Assembly (NCBI RefSeq): GCF_030463565.1 | Contig: NC_134649.1 | Location: 31,087,044 to 31,151,043, forward strand | Reading direction: 5' to 3' | Source: Pelecanus crispus | Taxonomy: Eukaryota > Chordata > Aves > Pelecaniformes > Pelecanidae | Length of the DNA stretch: 64,000 bases | In this document: piece after piece, positions 50,701-61,553 of the stretch | How positions within the stretch are numbered: the stretch's first letter is position 1 | How the letters are laid out: every line of letters starts with the position of its first letter | Position numbers and translations under genes: made by a program | The notes under the pieces: model-generated | Database searches by the model: none | Told to the model about the DNA's origin: nothing | Seen by the model: only the letters and a program-made list of their open reading frames with translations

Positions 50701-52518
50701 TGTCCTGTTTGTAAGAGGTACGAAGTAACAACTAGCATCTAAACAGTATTTTATATGCTCGAATTTTACAAGAGGTTGCCATCAGTAGACACAAAGCTCT
50801 AAAACAGAAGCCTTACTGGTTAAAGGAAAAATCATATCTATTTCACTTTTACTCTTTCTTAAAGTTTTAGCATCTTGTTAAAAAGAGAACTGACACACTC
50901 AGCAGCTATTCTCAATCTCTGGCAGACTTCCTCACTTTCTAGGTCTTTAAAGATATCACATTACATCACTGTTAATCCATTATGTATTCTGATCCCTATC
51001 ATTCAGTGACTAAGTATTTTTTAAACTGTCTTTTTCAAAGCTAAAATTTAGACAGGAAACAAAATCATACAGTTTCTTCTTACAGCAAAAATATCTTCTA
51101 AAAAATATTTTATATAAAGAAAGAGAAGGAAGAAACAAGAGCCACAGAAGTGCCCCTCCTAAAGTTTGGAGAGCACTCTAAGATTTCCAGCATTTTCTCA
51201 GACTTGATATGTTAACATTTTTTACATCTAGTTTATGCTTATAATCCAGAAAACAGATATCAAAAGAATGCAGTATTTTCAGTCATTCATTAAGATGTTA
51301 CCAAAAAAAAAAAAAAAAGATTCTCAGGATTCAACTCTTATTGTAGATTTTTTTCCACATAAAGCCTACCCTTTAACATTTTGGCTTTATTGATTTTAGA
51401 TCTATGAAGTATCAAGAACAATCTGTGGTAAATCCATACCAGAATTTAAACTGAAACACAAATACATTTCCAAGGCAAAAAATAGCCACAAGTACTTTTT
51501 AGAAAAAGAATAAACTCTTTCAAGGGACACGTATCCCAATACATTAATTAAATAATATACATACGAGTGGGCCAAGAATACAGTAACAGCAGTCAAATGA
51601 ACACATGCTTTTTAAACTGACATAGAATCTGCTTGACTGGGTTTAGCTTTGTTTAATCGTTACTGCTCACCAAAATGCTGAATCTATTTTACTCCTTTGT
51701 TTAAATAAAAAAAAAAAAACCTCCAAACAAACAAACAAAAAAAAACCAACCAAAAAACCCCAAAGGGTAAATCAAAGCACAGGGATGAACTGACTGGCCC
51801 ATTCACACAGAGGTCTACGGCCAAGATAGAAAACGATATTATATTCCGGAGTCCCAGTTCAGCACTGCAGCAAGTGTTCAAACTCAAGAGAAAAAGAGTC
51901 AGAGACAAAAGGAAAAGCATTCCTTCTCCAGATTTCTTTCCTCTGTCACACTTACACACACAGGAGCACTATGACAGAAAAGGGAAATTCTTCGTACTTT
52001 TCCTCACAACTCCCGTTTCCAGACGACAGCTGTCTACTCATCAGCTGCCCTCCCCTCCCCTCACTGCTTCCACTGCCAAACCCCCACAAGCCGTAGGGGA
52101 GAACCGAGGAAAACGCCTGCTAACCCCTCCCGAAGGACGGGCGCAGTTTCCCCGCACGCTGCCGCCAGTACGCAAGCACTCCCCGACTGGAATGGAAAAC
52201 GACTCCTGGAGGGAAAGGAGGGGAGGGCGACGGGGCCGAGCCGAGGGAGAGGCCCGAGCACCTGGCAGCACACGCCTGGGGAGGCACCACGCCGGGCCGG
52301 GGCCGGGCCGCGGCCCATGGAGGCCCCGGCCCCGGCTGGAGGGCGGGCGGCGCCCCCCTCGCGCGGGCCCGGCGGGGCGGGGGAGGGGCGCCCGCGCGCC
52401 GCCGGCCGTGACCCGTCGCAGCCCCCCTTCCCCACACCTGGCAGTGGGAGACGACGAGGCTCTGGTTGCCTTCCCCGTGGTACTTCCATTCATTCTCATC
52501 CATCTTCTCCACTTCCAT
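20503..52518 (-). CDS. IPPK: Inositol-pentakisphosphate 2-kinase, complete, 13 coding exons
   Basis: The enzyme phosphorylates Ins(1,3,4,5,6)P5 at the 2-position with ATP to give InsP6 (phytate), a cofactor for mRNA export and the precursor of pyrophosphates. Exons, 5' to 3' on the minus strand: 52438-52518, 37359-37406, 31764-31859, 30884-30950, 28128-28249, 27606-27695, 26922-26980, 26423-26495, 25172-25451, 23883-24033, 22287-22389, 21729-21808, 20503-20728. Their sum is 1476 bp, 491 residues plus TAA, equal to the length I recall for human IPPK. Visible family features are the GEGN nucleotide loop (15-18), EIKPKCGF (136-143), YCPLDLFSG (180-188), TAKDCS (399-404, with the conserved Asp), and the C-terminus CTLVLHKV. 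All phases match and all introns are GT-AG. The start has a strong Kozak context (G at -3 and +4) and aligns with the MDENEW...YHGEGN start of orthologues. No lesion is seen. Intron 1 is about 15 kb. Confidence 0.97.
21729..21808 (-). CDS. IPPK: IPPK exon 12
   Basis: Encodes residues 391-416 plus two bases of codon 417. It carries [20 protein letters not shown], including the conserved Asp402 of the inositol-pentakisphosphate 2-kinase family. The donor is TG|GTAAGG. Confidence 0.96.
22287..22389 (-). CDS. IPPK: IPPK exon 11
   Basis: Completes codon 356 and encodes 357-390 ([20 protein letters not shown], then [14 protein letters not shown]). The acceptor is ATTTAG and the donor AAG|GTACTT. 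Confidence 0.96.
23883..24033 (-). CDS. IPPK: IPPK exon 10
   Basis: Completes Gly306 and encodes residues to Glu355 plus two bases. The sequence includes [20 protein letters not shown] and [20 protein letters not shown]. The acceptor is CTTCTAG and the donor AG|GTAAGA. Confidence 0.96.
24247..24284. repeat. 19-bp unit in two tandem copies
   Basis: AATAAAACACCTGGTATAC is followed directly by a copy with one change (ACACC to ACGCC). It lies in IPPK intron 9, about 210 bp from exon 10. Confidence 0.9.
25172..25451 (-). CDS. IPPK: IPPK exon 9 (largest internal exon)
   Basis: Encodes residues 213-305 plus one base of Gly306: [45 protein letters not shown] and a variable linker ending KELVRN. The acceptor is TTTGCAG. 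Two near-identical donors stand 10 bp apart. Only the distal one (after 25172) keeps the frame into exon 10; the proximal one would end the exon at 25182 and shift the frame. Confidence 0.96.
26423..26495 (-). CDS. IPPK: IPPK exon 8
   Basis: Completes Gly188 and encodes 189-212, [20 protein letters not shown] followed by KIFK. The acceptor is CCCCTAG and the donor AAG|GTAAAC. Confidence 0.96.
26922..26980 (-). CDS. IPPK: IPPK exon 7
   Basis: Encodes residues 169-187 plus two bases of Gly188 ([19 protein letters not shown]). It holds the family motif CPLDLFSG. The acceptor is CAACAG and the donor GG|GTAAGG. Confidence 0.96.
27606..27695 (-). CDS. IPPK: IPPK exon 6
   Basis: Encodes residues 139-168 ([20 protein letters not shown] then [10 protein letters not shown]), completing the EIKPKCGF signature that spans the exon 5/6 junction. 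Phase 0 at both ends. The acceptor is GTTTTAG and the donor AAG|GTAATT. Confidence 0.96.
28128..28249 (-). CDS. IPPK: IPPK exon 5
   Basis: Completes Glu98 and runs to Lys138: [40 protein letters not shown]. The acceptor is TTTTCCCCAG and the donor AAG|GTATTG. Confidence 0.97.
30884..30950 (-). CDS. IPPK: IPPK exon 4
   Basis: Encodes residues 76-97 plus one base ([20 protein letters not shown] then RP). The acceptor is TTAATAG and the donor CAG|GTAAGT. Confidence 0.95.
31764..31859 (-). CDS. IPPK: IPPK exon 3
   Basis: Encodes residues 44-75 ([20 protein letters not shown] then [12 protein letters not shown]). Phase 0 at both ends. The acceptor is GTCTTCCAG and the donor GGG|GTAAAT. Confidence 0.95.
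31860..37358 (-). other. IPPK: IPPK intron 2
   Basis: About 5.5 kb without a supported exon. It contains a T16-type tract with AT/GTAT alternation near 34207-34257 and an ACT microsatellite near 34.3 kb. No mobile element is recognised. Confidence 0.85.
34293..34309. repeat. (ACT) microsatellite, about 5.7 units
   Basis: An uninterrupted ACT repeat in IPPK intron 2. Confidence 0.85.
37359..37406 (-). CDS. IPPK: IPPK exon 2
   Basis: A 48-bp micro-exon encoding residues 28-43 ([16 protein letters not shown]). Phase 0 at both ends. The acceptor is TTCTTTAG and the donor AAG|GTAAGT. Its small size makes it easy for gene finders to miss. Confidence 0.95.
37753..37777. repeat. G25 homopolymer
   Basis: Twenty-five uninterrupted G on the plus strand, 347 bp inside IPPK intron 1 from exon 2. 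It reads as C25 in the IPPK pre-mRNA. Confidence 0.9.
48151..48196. repeat. Two overlapping, mutually exclusive inverted repeats
   Basis: Arm 1 (48151-48161, AGAGAGGGTTC) is an exact complement of 48166-48176 with a 4-nt loop. A second stem pairs 48170-48179 (CCTCTCTACT) with 48187-48196 around a 7-nt loop. The two stems share 48170-48176, so only one can form at a time. Confidence 0.85.
48429..48870 (+). mobile_element. CR1 retrotransposon, 3' fragment
   Basis: A 5'-truncated CR1 copy encodes only the C-terminal end of ORF2 ([49 protein letters not shown]) with the TAG stop near 48765, then a single 3' tail ending TGATTCTATGATTCTA. There is an in-frame TAG near 48448. It lies antisense in IPPK intron 1. 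Its tail is shorter than those of the 14.9 kb and 60 kb copies. Confidence 0.94.
49708..49877. repeat. 85-bp direct tandem duplication
   Basis: Two adjacent units (49708-49792 and 49793-49877), each beginning CTGTCAGACAAACTTTTGTC and ending AAAGCTTATCA, differ at one base (ACCACCATTC against ACCAACATTC). They lie in IPPK intron 1 and are not part of a recognised element. Confidence 0.95.
52438..52518 (-). CDS. IPPK: IPPK exon 1 (start codon)
   Basis: Encodes residues 1-27, [18 protein letters not shown] then QSLVVSHCQ. The ATG at 52518-52516 has G at -3 and G at +4. The donor is CAG|GTGTGG. GEGN is the glycine-rich nucleotide-binding loop. Confidence 0.96.
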
Positions 52519-52530
52519 GCCCGGCCCGGG

Positions 52531-52545
52531 CCGCCGCCGCCGCCG
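52531..52545 (-). repeat. IPPK: (CGG)5 in the probable IPPK 5' UTR
   Basis: (CCG)5 on the plus strand lies 13 bp upstream of the IPPK start codon, so it would read CGG in the 5' UTR. The transcription start was not determined. Confidence 0.75.
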
Positions 52546-53050
52546 CGCCCCGTGGGGACGGTGCCTGCCGCCGGCCCGCCGCGCTCACGCCTCCACCATC
52601 GCGGCTGCGCGCCGCCCGGCCGCAGGAAGTCCCGCCCTCCGCCGGAGCGGCAGGGCGGGGAGAGGCGGGCGTCGGCCCGGGGCGCCGCGCGCGCGCCGGG
52701 CGGCCATCTCAGCACCGGGCAGCTCCGCCAGGCGCCATCATTGAGCGGGGCAGAAAGCAACGGCCGCGGATGACAGGGGCGCGGCAGGCAGGCGCTACGA
52801 ACGCCCCGCAGTTCCGGTTCTCTTCCTTCACCCTCGGCCGCGGCAGGCGGCGGAGCCCCGGGAGAGGCCCTGCGGACGCCCCTTCCACAGCGAGAGCGGC
52901 CGGCCCCGGCCCCGCCGCTGCCAGGCGCCCCCCCGCCCTGGCACTCGCCCCATTTCGGGGTCGTGCGCGGCCCAAGAAGGCGGAGAGGCCGGGCCGGCCC
53001 AGCGCCCGTCTGGCCGCTGCCTTGGGGCCGGTTTTCAGAGGCCGCTGAGC

Positions 53051-56000
53051 AGAACTGGGGGGAAAAAAAAGCATCTTCCTCCAGAAACGACGACCTAGAC
53101 CGAAGGTGCGTTTTATGGGCCCTTTTGTTGATTGCCCGGATAACGTATTCTGATCCCGCACTGTAGAAAATGAGTTGCACCGGCAACAGAGGTTACTCAG
53201 ATGATCAAAAAAAAAAAAAAAAAAACAAACCCACCACAAAACGGAGTTTTACTTTTGGGGGTTTGTTTCCTGCTAAGGCTGTTTTTAAGGATACAGATTT
53301 TTTTATATAAAACTTTTATGTAAAAAGTTGTGTTTGCTGGTGTAGTCAGCATGTCTCTGAATAACTCTGTGCTTCAGTGCACCAGGTCTTTCAAACAGAG
53401 ATGTTACAAGCATAAATATGAAAATGCACATAACATTCTTTAAAAAATTTCCAAAACATTAAGCTCTTTTCCTCACCGTTATCAACACAGTTCAGTAAAG
53501 TTTCACAAGGAGCCTTAACACGCACATATCTGTATATGAATATACATATATCTAATGCGCAGTAAATTTAAGACAAATTATCTAAATATCAAAATTCTCT
53601 ATCACAAACACAGGATTACATTCTAATCCTTAATCCAGTCAATTTTATCACTATGAGTTTTGACTACAAGCAGCAAAACTTATCCTTGAGTTACTATTTT
53701 AAAATCATCACTAAGGGCTCTCTGAAATTCCCCCTTTTCTTCTCTTTCTTCCTCCCAAGGCACTGCATGACAGTAGCCAAAATGACACATCAGAAGGTAA
53801 CTAACACTTGCAAGTTTTCCTCCGTATAACGAACATTTGTATAATTTGGATAGTAGCCAAATTTGACTCTGTATTCCAGTCTTTTAAAAAAGTCAAAGCA
53901 AAGAATTGATGCCTTTTCATTTTTAAAGGAGAAGATGCATCTAGAAGGCTGAAAATAAAACCTGCATAAATCTGCAATGAGTCATTGATGCTTTTTTTAA
54001 ATGTGTGGTGCTGTAACTTGAATAATTTACAATCTGACTAGAACTTTGAAAAAAATGGGGGTTAAACAATTTATATTTTCTTTTTGCCAAAATACTGATT
54101 GATAAGCACTGAACTTTTCCTTTTTATTTAACAGTATCCTATATGTGCCTACATGAAAAAGGAAATGTGAATCCCTACTCCTTTGGCCATTTAATAAAGA
54201 CAAAAATAATGACAGAGGGATGCTTAAAGTATGTTTCTGTCACCTCCTGTGTTTGTAAAGTTTATGTTGTGTAACAACAAATGGATATATAAAACATACA
54301 AGAATTTACCATACTATGCTGACTTACTAGAAGTGTTATAAAGAAGTTTCACTCAGGACTGTGGGTAAGATTGTAGGTATTTATGCTACTTGCATTGAAA
54401 ATTAACTGTACTTCAGAGAAATAGTATGTGGACACTTACTAGGCTTACATGGAGAAATACAAAAGCAAATAATATCAATATATTGTCTTGCAATGGCAGA
54501 ACTAATTTGTCTCAATTTTAAAAGGAACTCTAGCATAGCAAGTTGATTAATTTTCTATTCTTTCATACTTCTGAAAGATGTACATCTACAGAAGAAAAAA
54601 AAAAAATAAAAGTAGAGGTTCTGAGTGCAAGGGTAAACACACCTGAGTTTTAGCATAGTCCCTCTCTGGCAGGTTGCTTTCCCTCTTCACCTTTTCCTCT
54701 GGCATTCCATGATGCAGAACTACCACTTGGGCACATTGCAAGGGTGTTCTGAAAACACATTGGGAAAACTTGGAAACTGGAGGGACAAAAGCCTATTAAC
54801 ATATTATTTCTCTCTGCATTATCCATTTTTAAATACTACTCATTTCGGATATTACCTACAATGTGCTTGAACTGAAATATCTTAAGCTTTTGTGCCATTA
54901 ATGACACTGAAATATTGCTTAGCTGGAATTCCACCAACATGGCCATGTCTTGCGGTATAACTACAGCTTGTGTAGATATACCTGGATTGGTTTTAATTAG
55001 CTACCTTGAGGACTGCTAGCACAAGAGCTCAGTAACTTCAAAATCCATCTGAGGATCTCAGTAGATGACCAGCTGTTCTATGGTATTTTAATATGTAAAT
55101 AAGCTAGTTTAAAACTGCATCAGGAACACATAAGGTAATCATACCTTCAGTTCTACAGCTCCTACTTAATTGCCTCATGATTTCTTTTTTGATGTAACAT
55201 GAAGGAGTCAGGAGAGCACCACAGGCCCGAAATACATTTCTGTTTCTCTGGGTCCTGTAACTGCATCAGGTGGCTATGCTTTATGTCACAATCCCTGTTT
55301 CTTGGGACTCTTCAGTGTTGGGGATACAAAAAAAAAAAGGGTAAATAATCTATAGATTTTTAAATCAGTGGGTGCACTATACTTAACTGTGCAGATATTC
55401 TCAAATAAAAGATACGGTGGCCCAAGATCACAGATCATATGACATTAAGAATAAGGTAGTAAAATACTGACACATAAGGCTATTGTCAAACAGATTTGCA
55501 ACTAAAAATGAGAGAATAGCCATCCCGTCTCTTTACGTGAAGAAGACAGACAACAATACATTAACTAATACATAATTTCTTCCCACCCTATCTTCTATCA
55601 TCCCAAGTCTGTAGTTCTTGCTTGTTTTTAAATGGCATTTAAACTGTGGCACCGACTTCACATCTTTAGTTTATTCATCCCAGCTCCCCTGGGTCATGCC
55701 TGCTGTACAGATCATTACTCTGCCAAAGCCTGCCAAAACATGATTCCCTTCCCAACTTCAGCTCTAAACCTTTGCTGTGTCCTTTTCCCCGGCATGGCCC
55801 AGAGCTATCAACACTGGACTCTCACATATGCCATCTTCTACAGCTTGTAAGTTTACCAGGGAATGAGAATGAAATGGTAAAAACAGTTCACTTACTTTGA
55901 AGAGGGGAAAAAAAAAAAAAAGTATCAGGCAGGTATTTCTTGCTAATATTCTGATGGCTATAAAAAGTTCATTAAATCCAGATCTGAAGGAAAAAAATAG

Positions 56001-59000
56001 CATTAGTTGAGACTCATGATAAAATTGGGTGCCAATAATACAAAGGTCTTGTAAACTTACGAGAAGGATTTTGTGATAATAGCTACATCTCAGTTCTCCA
56101 GGTTCCTAAAATGAAAGGCTTCTATAAAAGAGAGGATATTTTGTTCTTTATGAAAAGAATAAGCGTGACACAAAAGATCCTATCCTGGGACCTAGAAATG
56201 TCTGCCTGGAGAAACTAGGTTTAAAATCACAAATTCAAGGCAGCGAGTCCAAGAATATTGAATGGACATGATAATATGACAATGAAGTTGTGCTACAAAA
56301 GACTATTACTATTCTTTTGAACTGTACCATTTTCAGTTTTCAAAAGATGCAATTATCATGTTTAAATAAGATTATCCAACAGTTTTATATTTTTATTATA
56401 CTCAGACCATCAAAAGTGGAGTATACTTACGTAACTCACACCTCATTAAAATTTTAAAGCTTTGCTTTTTTTCCCTATTACCAAGATGATACTACTGCTC
56501 CATACCATAGTTTTTTCTTGAATGCATGGTTTATCTATGTAATTTCATACACATACTAGAAACTCAGCAAATCTCATGCTCCAGCTGTCATTTCACCATC
56601 TGACTGACTGAGAAACACTGACCCAAAGGAAAAGATTAGAATAGAACTGGAGTGTGTCATTTGATGGCTTTTTTAGAAAGCATATGTGGTACTCCGAACC
56701 ACAATAAAATATTTTAGAAATTGAGCAAGTCAATAACTTCAGGAATAGCAAGTAGCAAGAAAGGTAACTTAAGGGCTATGAAGATAAAGCCACACACACG
56801 TTGTTACCAGACAAGAGCTTGCACAAACTTACCCAGCCATCAATAGCCGCAGATGTGAATAAACTGACATTATAACTACTAAGAGGTTTAATTGCTACGT
56901 GCAGTCTGAGGGAGGAAATGAAGTTACAGGCACAGCATAAATAACAACTCTGTACAGTGTATATAAGTCCAAAGAATTGCTGTTTTTTTACACATAGACA
57001 AGATAATTAAATACTGTTTTCCATGCACAGGAGTCCTGAATGTTTATTGAGAAAAAAATTCAATTAATTACTGGAGGGGCAAAAAAACCAAACATGAAAA
57101 GCAGTGTTGTGGTGAATTTTTTGGGCTTGTAAGGGAAAATATATGGAAAAGAAGATCTGGTTAGAAACTGTAGGTGGTCTTTAAAGCAGAACGCTGTGGT
57201 GAAATCCTAGTAGCTTTGACAGGGTATTAAAGCAGAATGGAACAAGACCAACCCCATCTAAGTATCTCCTTAAAGTCTGTTCTTACAGCCTTTAATCCTG
57301 TGGGCAAGGAAGGAAAGATGAAGGGATAAAGAGCTTTTAGGTCTTGCCTTGTATTAAGTGACATACCAGTGACTGGAAAACAAAATGCTCTTTACATAAA
57401 GAGGTGAAAGCAACCTACCAGAGTAGACTTAGTAGCCTGGTCAGAAGTCATGTAGAAGCAATATTTTTTGCTGCTTTCAGGACAGGCTAACACTTCTTAT
57501 TGCAGATACTTTGCTGTTAATGTTGTACTATTCCCTCATCATCAAACACCCTTGTGCAACATGTAACTGCCCCTGGGAAAACACCTTACTGTCTGCTATC
57601 ACAAATATATCCTAACCTTGTGTTTAGTCCTCAGACCTGTTAATGGTTAAAGGAGAACACATCTTAAGCTTCTTTTTGACACAAACCCCATGTGACTATC
57701 TTTAAACAGGGAAGAGAACATATAAATTAATCTGTTTTTCAGCTAAACTGCCATCATTTAGCAATGAACTTCTGTGGAAAAACCTTGAAACCTACCCCAT
57801 TAAAACTTACAGTTCACTGAGTACAAGGTCTCCAGAAGATAAATTACAAATTGATGTAAACTGGTCACATGTTACATTTCAGTTTATACCAGAAACACCA
57901 AACAGCATAACAATATCTGGGGATGGTACAGAAGGACTGAGCAGCAGTTTCTTTTGTACACTTAATGATAAATTCAGATTTATGTTCACTGACACAGCTA
58001 TCAAATACTTTAAAAGACATAATTCCTTAAATTCATAAACACCACATTTTATTGACTGTAGTGCTAATAATTTTGGAGTGATCTCTGTATTCAAATGGTA
58101 GCACACCAAATTAATGCTCCCCGCCACCTCCCCAACAAACTCCCTTGAAGAACCGAGTTTACTGGAATCATGATGATTGAAATCAATAAACAGAACCCAT
58201 ATTTTCAAGAGACATTTTCTCAAATTTTAAAACTCAGATTATCTGTCATCTCCAGTACATAAACACAGATATAATGCAGTTTCACAAGCAGAGAAGCTAA
58301 TATAAACACTATGCTATCTCAAAAGGGTGATCTTGTTTTCCTTTTCAAATCTGGCTGTATATTCCTGTGCCTTCTCTTCGCATTGCCCTTAGCACATTTA
58401 CACCCATGTGACACGTTAGAGTAGTTATTCAACAAATGAATAGTCAGGTTTTCTTGGGTGGGATTTTTTTTTTTTTTTGCTCCCCCCCCCTTTTTTTTTT
58501 TCCTTTTTTAATTCTTTAGTTGATTCGGCGAACCAGCGTGACACATTGCATAGCCACACAAGTCCTCCAGCCATCATTAAAGGAGGAATGGGAACACAAA
58601 CAAAAACGGTGGGGAGTACAGGATTAGCCATTTTGTTGCTAGCTTACTCTCAGACCAGATTAAGCTGATTATGAAACTGTACTTTTAGCAGCGCTGCAGA
58701 ACATCCTAAGCAGGATGAATGTGTGGGGGCCCTTTCAAGGAAAGAAGAAAACACACAGAATGAACAGATATTTCTGGGTGTGCTCTGAAAAAGCAGTAGA
58801 GAGCACATCAAATAAATGTTTTGGGAGAGAGAACTCTCTCATTCATTGAGCTGTCACTTACAGGGTTTTGGGGTTGTTTTTTTGTTTGGGTTTGTTGTTG
58901 TTGTTGGGGTTTTTTTTCCTCCCCCAGAAAAAAAAAAGTATTAGATTTCTGCCATCCCTTTACTAGCTAGATCTACCCATGTTAAAAGAGAGTTGAAATG

Positions 59001-59868
59001 ATGTGCTTTATCAGAGTATCAGTGATAGAGCATGCCACTAAACTATGCTTTATTGATTGAAAACAGCTATTTCAAAGGTGACAATCTACAATTTTCTTGA
59101 TTAAGGTGGAATGAAGTGCATATTTAATAAGTTATTATAAGATCTTCTTGATTGAATGTTTGCCAAAACCAAGTGTAAAACAATATTCATTGCAAAAAAA
59201 CCAAAAGCATAAATACGAGTAATTAAGTATGTCTCTCACACCTTTCCAATACATTTCTGGCAAAAAAAAAAAAAACCCAAACCATCCAAGTTGCTTGGAA
59301 AATAAGAACTATTCCTAACAGTGACAAGAAAATAAATATACCTAAATATATAGAGATGTTCTAGATCGCTCAAGTCAAGCTTTTTGAGGAATTAAATTTA
59401 AGATGACTGAGTGAGCATAAATTCTAGATCAAATTCTTAGAATCAGGCCCAAAGAGCAGTGAAGGCCCTTCTCGAACAAGGCTTGGCACCTTGGAAGGTA
59501 CAAATCCATGTGGTTTAAATGTATAGATTCAAAAAAATATACCTTGATGTTCTACTTGATGGCTGGGTTTGAACCTATTTATGAATCTGTGATACTAAGC
59601 TAGAGCGCAAAAAAAGGCATTTACAAAATCATACTTGGAGATAGACATTTAATTACAATTAAAGATCAGGGACAAAAGATATACTTGTAGCTACTAGAAA
59701 CATAATTGTAAAATCCATTAGAGCAATCCTGCTACCCAACACAAAACAAAGACAGCAGACAGACCAAAAATAATTTAAATGATACTTGTCCCCCAGCTAC
59801 AAGTATATGTCTGGAAAGAGGAGATAACCTGACAAAAGCAGGAAAAGTAACAGATACAAATGTTTGGC
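53051..59868. other. Intergenic sequence upstream of IPPK
   Basis: AT-rich sequence with only short, unrecognised open frames. It contains A19 at 53207-53225, a T/C/T homopolymer cluster near 58.47-58.51 kb and a TTG-rich tract near 58.88-58.92 kb. No exon, RNA gene or mobile element is supported. Confidence 0.7.
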
Positions 59869-59889
59869 TTTTTTTTTTTTTTTTTTTTT
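59869..59889. repeat. T21 homopolymer at the 3' edge of a CR1 copy
   Basis: Twenty-one T on the plus strand, directly abutting the CR1 sequence. It reads as A21 in element orientation. Confidence 0.93.
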
Positions 59890-61535
59890 AAAGACCTTTA
59901 AGATCATCCAATCCAACCATTAACCTAACACTACCAAGTCCACCACTAAACCAGTTAAGGGTAGACTAGCAATTTCATGTTTCCTGGCTTGGTGGCTGGA
60001 TTATTTTTAAATGAAAGTAAAAGTAGGAATCATTAAGGTTGGAAAGGATCTCTAAGATCATCAGTCCAGTCATCAACCCAACACCACCATGCCTACTAAA
60101 ACATGTCCCAAAGGGCCACATCCACCTGTTTTTTGAACACTCCCAGGGATGGTGACTCCACTACCTCCCTGGGCAGCCTGTTCCAATGCTTGACCACTCT
60201 TTCTGTGAAGAAATTTGTCCTAATATCCAATCTAAACCTCCTCTGACGCATCTTGAGGCCATTTCCTCGTCCTGTCGCTAGTTACTTGGGAGAAGAGACC
60301 AACACCCACCTCACTACAACCTCCTTTCAGGTAGGGGTAGAGAGCAATAAGGTCTCCCCTCAGCCTCCTCTTCTCCAGGCTAAACAACCCCAGTTCCCTC
60401 AGCTGCTGCTCATAAGGCCTGTGCTCCAGACCCCTCACCAGCTTCATTGCCCTTCTCTGGACACACTCCAGCAACTCAATGTCCTTCTTGTACCGAGGGG
60501 CCCAAAACTGAATACACTATTCTAGGTGCGGCCTCACCAGTTCTGAGTACAGGGGGACAATCACCTCCCTGCTCCTGCTGGCCACACTATTCCTGATACA
60601 AGCCAGGATGCTCTTGGCCTTCTTGGCCACCTGGGCACACTGCTGGCCCATGTTCAGCTGGCTGTCAACCAACACCCCCAGGTCCTTTTCGGCCAGGCAG
60701 CTTTCCAGCCACTCTTCCCCAAGCCTGTAGCATTGCATGGGGTTCTTGTGACCGAAGTGCAGGACCCGGCACTTGGCCTTGTTGCATCTCATACAGTTGG
60801 CCTCAGCCCATCGATCCAACCTGTCCTCTGCAGGGCCTTCCTACCCTCCAGCAGATCAACACTTCCACCCAATTTGGTGTCATCTGCAAACTTACTGAGG
60901 GCGCACTCAATCCCCTTATCCAGATCGTTCATAAAGATATTAAACAAGGCTGGCCCCAAACCTGAGCCCTGGGGAACACCGGTTGTGACTGGTCACCAAC
61001 TGGACTTAACTCCATTCACCACAACTCTCTGGGCTCCGCCACCCAACCAGTTTTTTACCCAGGGAAGAGTACACCTGCCTAAGCCATGAGCCACCAGCTT
61101 CCCTAGCAGAATGCTGTGGGAGACAGTGTCAAAAGTCTTTACTAAAATCCAGGTAGATGACATCCACAGCCTTTCCCTCATCCACCAGGAGGGTCACCAG
61201 GTCATAGAAGGAGATCAGGTTGGTCAAGCAGGACCTGCCTTTCATGAACCCATGCTGGCTGGGCCCAATCCCCTGGTTGACCTGCACATGCCTGTTGAGT
61301 TCACTCAATATGAACCGCTCCATAATCTTCCCCAGGTCAGGCTGACAGGCCTGTAGTTCCCTGGATCCTCCTTCCGGCCCTTCTTGTAGATTGGCGTCAC
61401 ATCGGCAAGCCTCCAGTCGTCTGGGTCCTCCCCTGTTAACCAGGACTGCTGACAGATGATGGAGAGTGGCTTGGCAAGCTCCTCCGCCAGCTCCCTCAGT
61501 ACTCTACTCATTCGGTTCATGAGGCTCCAGGAGCA
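59890..61535 (-). mobile_element. CR1 retrotransposon, 5'-truncated, frameshifted
   Basis: The longest CR1 copy here. On the minus strand it reads [70 protein letters not shown] (motif A), [20 protein letters not shown] and [20 protein letters not shown]. The frame is broken by a deletion of about 7 bp near 61335 and another near 60820, both clear by comparison with the 14.9 kb copy. The 3' UTR has the same two-module structure as that copy. Instead of ATTCTATG repeats it ends in a 21-base A tract. The 5' boundary is approximate. Confidence 0.94.
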
Positions 61536-61553
61536 GTATGTTTTACAAAGCAA

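Larger units (their letters stand above)
37407..52437 (-). other. IPPK: IPPK intron 1
   Basis: About 15 kb with no supported exon. It holds a G25 tract (37753-37777), nested hairpins (48151-48196), a CR1 fragment (48.43-48.87 kb) and an 85-bp tandem duplication (49708-49877). Other open frames are short and resemble nothing known to me. Confidence 0.85.
52070..53050. promoter_or_regulatory. IPPK: CpG island and promoter region of IPPK
   Basis: About 1 kb of sharply GC- and CpG-rich sequence flanked by AT-rich DNA, covering IPPK exon 1. The island reaches 0.5 kb upstream of the start codon, as expected for a TATA-less housekeeping promoter. ETS-like (TTCCGGTTC near 52811) and YY1-like (GGCCATC near 52702) words are visible, but no site is proven. 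The island produces long open frames on both strands that are compositional. Confidence 0.85.

Noticed and set aside
52041..53186. Long open frames on both strands in the GC-rich region (381 codons minus, 299 and 243 codons plus)
   Set aside because: They overlap each other and IPPK exon 1, are rich in Pro/Arg/Gly/Ala, and show no domain. Stop codons are scarce there because the CpG island is GC-rich.
60253..61356. Plus-strand frames of 90, 118 and 81 codons
   Set aside because: They are antisense shadows of the minus-strand CR1 copy.
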